A DNA stretch of 58,000 nt, from contig CM055101.1 of NCBI GenBank assembly GCA_029204225.1, forward strand, positions 42,374,927 to 42,432,926, in the 5' to 3' direction. Within the stretch, counting starts at the first letter, position 1. Every line of letters begins with the position of its first letter. Position numbers and translations under genes: made by a program. This document shows positions 40,901-46,900 of the stretch, piece by piece. The notes under the pieces were generated by a model. The model ran no database searches. It worked only from the letters and a program-made list of their open reading frames with translations, and had not been told where the DNA came from. Source of the stretch: Diphasiastrum complanatum (lineage: Eukaryota; Streptophyta; Lycopodiopsida; Lycopodiales; Lycopodiaceae).

Positions 40901-43900
40901 GCTAGGATCTTTAAATCAAGGTTTACCAACCTAGAAATCCTTGATGGTCTTCTACAAGTCAAAATAGCTCAAAACTAACAACATGCATTCAACATGCAAG
41001 CAAATATAGCAACATGCAAGCAATCTGAAAAATTATGGAGACATGCATGCAACATGCATGGATTAGTACTTGCACATGCAATAGTAAATTGCTAGCAAAT
41101 GGTGAATTTGTTGACATGCAATGAATTAATCAGACTTATGTAGCAATTGGATATTCTCGGCTATGGTGGACAGCGGAGAAGATAAAGAGAACATGAGCAG
41201 AAAATTACATAATACTCACAAAAGAACTCGTTAACATGATCTAGAATGATGGTGGATGCTATAGAAAGCATTCTAGCATCAAAAACTATGATATCGCTCC
41301 TTCAATTAGGCTGAATGGATCTTGAATACTTGCTGCCCACAAACTTTCAACACAAAGAACATAATGTTAGCAAGATTGCAATGAAAGAAGCAATATCCAG
41401 CACCCATCAATCTAGAAAAATAATTGGATAGCATGACACTAGCATAAATGATCAAGAAACTTCACCATACAAGAAAGCAAAGACCTCTCCACAGGAAGTG
41501 CGCCCATGGGGAGGAGGAGGGTCTCTTTTATAGTTTAGAACAAATGATTTGTGATGTACATGGCTTCCAAGTGTAAGTGTAGGTGTCCCACATGCTAAGA
41601 CTCAAGCTTGCACATTTTATGAGGGTTTTTGTTGGATCTTCAGCATCCTCCGTCGGCTATGGCTCCATCTAGCATAACTATGGCGGTCTCCCAACTAGAC
41701 GATGCTATGGCTTTTCAAGGATCTTGGCACTTTGATTTCCTACATGGTATCAGAGCCATGGATCTTCTATGCTTGATTTAGGGCGCCCTACCAAAAGAGA
41801 TCGTCTTCACTTAGGGATCACAAAAATTCAGCACCTTTGCTGATTTTTTGGAGTGAAGATCCGTTGTTTGATTCTTTTCCGTTTTGCAGGAGGGCGCCAC
41901 ACATCAAAGAAGATAACAGGATTTTGGGCACCCAAAAATCAGGTTGTTGTTTGCTGATTTTTCAAGTTGCAGGAAGGCGCCATTAATTATCTTCTTCGGG
42001 GCTTCTTTTAGGTCGCCCATGTCCGTGTAGGTTTATCCTACTTCCGTTGGTCCGCTGCTGCCCTATTTTTCAGATTTGCTCCTTTGCAGGAGGGCGCCCA
42101 TCTACAAGCAATTTCTATTCTTCTGATTTGGTTGAAAAATCAGCACCCTTGCTGATTTTACAAAGTGAAGATCCACTTCTTTTTGCTTGTTTCCAGGTGT
42201 GGAAGAAGGCGCTAATTTTTTTGTGATGATCCGATCACATTCCGAGGCTGAAAATTGGACAGCATATTACCATTTGTAGGGTGTTGCAACAGCCAGTTCC
42301 TACATCCATCTAATGTGTGGTTTCGACACATTTCGGTGCTGATTTGTTAGATTTGATACTTGCTGGTTTTTGTGTCTTTTAGGGCACATTTAGGGTTTGA
42401 AAAAGTTTATCTTCTTGGCTGGTTCTTATTGCAAGGGATTTGGGAGCAATTCGTACTTGTTCAGGTGAAGATATGTTGGATGGCACCAACTATTCTTCAT
42501 GGAGTTGCAAGCTGAGATTTTGCATCGACGTGATGATCAAGATTTTATTGGTAACAAGATCTATCTTATATCATTTGAGATTTTGCAAGACCTCTAAAAG
42601 TGCTTGGGAAACACTTTTAAAGATGTACCGAATAAAGGATTCATCATCATGCTTTCTCCTCTCTAGTTCATCCTCTTTGAAGGTAGAAGGGCAAAGTCAT
42701 GCAAAGTTTGATCATTGTCTTTCTACAAGTACAAGTTTGCATCGGAATGTTGGTATGGTAAAGCATTCTTCTTCTCTTGAGCCATTTGTTGCAAATGATG
42801 GATGCATTAGTGAAGAACTTTATGAGCAAGCTTTTCAAGATAATGTTTTGGAAAAGGTTGAAATCAAGCATTCTTTGAAGCCATTTTGTACTAATGGAGG
42901 AGGGGAAAAAATCATGTCAATTAGTACATTGGTTCAAAGTGGCGTGTTGCTAGATTATTTGGGTGTTCAAAGTGGCAAGCTGTTGGTTTTTTTCTTGAAG
43001 ATGGTGGACACCAGATTTAGCCATAGTTTATTGATCATTTTCAGCCTATGTTACATCGTGAGCATCCTATTATGCATCGGGAACGGCCTGCGGAAGGTTT
43101 TTGGACAACAAGGTCCACATTTGGAACACTTTGGACAGCAAAGTGTTGGTGATTTTGTGGCTGTTGGACAGCCTGCTACAGCCTTTTGTTGGTTGTCCGA
43201 GTCTTTGCGGGATAGCAAAGCATCTTTTTACCTTGGAGGAAACACACATGCCTCACCAAAATCAGTACCTTATGCTGATTTTCATGTTTTGATGCTTACT
43301 TCTTATGATGACGGTGTTGTCTTACCTAGTGTTGATGAGCAGATCATTGATAGTAAGATTCGGGAGGATGTGATGGTAAAAGAGTATCATACTCTTCTTT
43401 ATGTTTCTTGTGGTAAGAAGACTTATGGAATCATGTGGGTACCATTGATGGATTGCAAATCCATATTTCGGCTTGTGGCTGGTTTTTTGGTTACCTACTT
43501 TAGATGGAGCATGCTTGTCTTCACTTTTCGACTTGATGCTACCGCAGTTTGTATTCGACATCTCTTCTACATCGGGCATGATTGGGGCTGATATGTCGGC
43601 TACTTCGACTACTTCAAGCTGAAGTTTTTTTTTGGCGGCATTAAGCTTGGACAACAAGCTACATCTTTTCTTTTTCGGCTACATGGAATTTTGGGCAGCA
43701 TGCAACACTTTGCATTTTTGTTGCAATTTTTCATACTTCATGTCATGTTATGTTTTTTACATTATCATTTAAGGAGGGTGTTAGAAGTAATAAATGATAA
43801 TGATAGTTTCTCATAGGTTACTTTGACCCAAAAGGTCGAGACTTGTGTAACCATGGGTTAGGTTTATTATTTAGACCATGTTAAGTCAGTTTTAGTTGAG

Positions 43901-46900
43901 TTGGACCCAATTTTGGTCCAGTAGTAATTCGTGGGTCCATGTAAAGTCTAATTATGTTAAGGGACCCTATCTTGACTTTTTGGGGTGCCCTATAATAAGT
44001 AGTGGGTCTTGGAAGGTTCTAGAACTTAGAGTTTGGACGAGTCTAGGCCCTTGGAAGGCCTATTTATATGTACTCTTTGTTCATTTGTAATTCATTCCCT
44101 TTCAAGCATTGCTACTACTTTCTCTCTCCTTGAGGGCGCCTAACCTTCTCCCTCTTCTTCTTCTTCCTCTTTTTCTTCTTCTTGTATATGGAAATTGAAT
44201 GTTAGAAAGATCTTGGCACTTTGATTTCCTACAGGTCTCCCAACTAGACGATGCTATGGCTTCTCCAACTAGATTGAGCAAGAGGATCGGAAGAGCACTA
44301 TGAGCATAGGGTGAGTATTAGGTAAGATCCACTCTTCTCTCTTTTCTCTCCTTAGCAACTACAAATGACAGCTTAACCTAAATGATAAAACCCTAATTTA
44401 AATCTCCTCCTCTAAGGCTTACCCTACTAGAGAATGGAGGGCCTGGATTAACTTAACCTGTTGCCAGATAAATAGTGTACAGTACAATGTGAAGTAACAC
44501 AATACATGAAACCACACAAGGGAGAACACTCAGAGACAAGATAGGCATGTATTGCAAATGAGATTCTTCTTGAAAATGGACTCTTCCACTCCTATATATA
44601 CTTGGAGTGGTGGTCACCTACAAAAAGGCATTATGGGACTAAATTAATTTTGAATCACATTGGTGCCATGGGACAAACCCCCAATAGGCCTTTGTGACTA
44701 ACTTTTACATAACTTGAAATCACATATCTATATGCAGTGCCCATGACAATTTAAACTTAGAACTGAATAAATTAAGCCATTACGGATAACGTAAAAGCCT
44801 AAACTTGATGGGCAAGTTCTACGTTTAAATCCTATCCTGCTTGTATATTTGAAGATGTTCCGCAGGATGGCTAGAATATTCCTTGAAATATCAGCCTACA
44901 GTTTTCATATTCTCTCTTCATGCAATGATTCTTGGCATGATTTGCCTTGGTCCACAAATTTTCATGCTAGGAAATGTGCGCCCCTCTTCAACATTAAAAT
45001 TGATAAACTTCCAACATATAGCTGGTAGCATGTGAAATTGCCCCGAGGGTCCCATTTACAAAATTTTTGGGCCTACTCAAGGTTAAAACCTTTACAATAA
45101 TTTATATTATAATGTTTTACAAACTTGGAAAACTTTGAGAGAAAACAAAGTTGCATGGCGCAAATTAATATTGCGTTGATGAAATTGACCCAAACTTAAA
45201 CCATAACAGCTCCATCTTAAGTTTGGTCAATTTTACATACTCCAAGCTTCTTACTATGACGATGAAATAATTTTGCATGGAGTGATTTTGTAAGAATATC
45301 CGCAACCATGTTACTTGAGTCAATGAAGATAGGGGAGATAATCTGCTTCTTGACTAGATCTCTCAAATGATGATACTTGATATGAATATGTTTGGTCCTC
45401 CCATGAAATCCGGCATCTTTCGAAAGTATAATAGCAGAAGTGTTGTCAATAAATAAAGAACTTGGGCCTTCATGAAGTTGATGTAGATGTTCAAACATGT
45501 ATCGCATCCAAACTATATCATTAGAAACTCTTGATGCTACAACGTATTTTGTCTCGCAAGAGGATTGAGCAAGAAAAGATTGCTTCTTGCATATCCATGT
45601 GATGGCTACTCCTGAAAGTATACTACATCCTCCTGTAATGCTTTTATAATCATCCATATTAGAAGCCCAATTGGCATCATTGTATGAAGCAAGTGATAAA
45701 CCATCTTGCTTTGAGAAAACAAGTCCATAATCGAAAGTAGCTTTCAGATATTGTGAGACATATTTAGCATGCTTCCAATGAATAACACCAGGGTTAGTAG
45801 CAACTGACTAAGAGTATGAACTGCATATGCAATATTAGGCTGCGTCCAAGTAGTGAGATACATTAAAGATCCAATCAAGTTGTGATAAGAAATCTTGGAT
45901 ATTTCTTCATGTTCCTCTTCAGTCTTCACTCCATCTTCCTTGGATAATTTTACTCCAGGTAGCATGGGAAATGTCTTTGCCTTCGCACTCCAGCATATTG
46001 CAGTCCTTCAGGATCTTCAAAATATAATGTTGTTTATGAAGTGCACTAGTGCCTTTTACCCTGTCATGGTGAATTTGAATTCCAAGGCAAAACTTTGCCT
46101 CTCCAAGGTCCGAAACATCAAAGATAGAGCCAATTAACTTCTTACAATGATTGATAAAAGGAGTAGAATTTCCTATCAGCAATGAGTCATCAACATAGAC
46201 TGTCAGCAGGTTAAAACCTTTACAATAATTTATATGAAAATGTTTTACAAACTTGGAAAGCTTATTTAAACTTTGAGAGAAAAGAATGTTGCGTGGCGCA
46301 AATTAATATTGTGTTGTGTGGCGCCAAAATACATGGTGAAATTGACCCAAACTTAAAACCATAACAGTGAGAACTTGTTAAGATTGAGATAAAGACCTCG
46401 ATGGAGTAGATGTAGTAGTCTACCTGTTAAATAGGAAGCTTAGGTGCATAGACGAAAGTATCTATGAAGGAGAAACATGCTTTTACTCGAAGTTAGCAAC
46501 AATTGACATAGCCTCTGAAAAAAAGGTAGAAGGGAAAGAAATAACCTGCTTTATGCTGGAGAGGATTAAGATTACATGGGTTTTCGGTTGTTTCGGGTCC
46601 AATTCTACGCAGTTACGACCTTGTGCTTCTGACCAATTCTAAGTGCTGAGAGATTGCTTATGTACTATACAAAGGGCAACAAAAGCATATTCCAAACAAG
46701 TGCAGCTCATGGAATCTAATATGGACTGGGCCAACCCAACAACTCTCTCTGGCTGCGCGGATTTGCTGGCCCTTGTGGCCCTTTTTTCCCTCGATTTATT
46801 TATCTATTTATTTTTAGCGATTCATTGCAGCAAATCGAGATTGCTAGCAAATTTTGATTTGCTGCAACTATGCACCTAACATAGAACATGCTGAAATTCC

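Larger units (their letters stand above)
41714..44233 (+). mobile_element. 5'-truncated non-autonomous LTR retrotransposon
   Basis: Order: last about 29 bp of an LTR (ending TTTGATTTCCTACA at 41,744), PBS TGGTATCAGAGCC (41,745-41,757), leader with GCAGGAGGGCGCC modules (to about 42,430), ORF 42,440-43,591, polypurine TTAAGGAGGG (43,769-43,778) and a complete 3' LTR. Most of the 5' LTR is missing, yet the element is bracketed by an exact 29-bp repeat. No protease, integrase or RT is present, so it depends on enzymes from another element. It belongs to the same family as 35,028-36,935. Confidence 0.88.

Noticed and set aside
44311-46371. GTGAG pair as a firm target-site duplication of the deleted copia
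   Set aside because: A 5-bp match is likely by chance within about 1 kb, and the inner end lacks a clean CA. Kept only as a weak hint.
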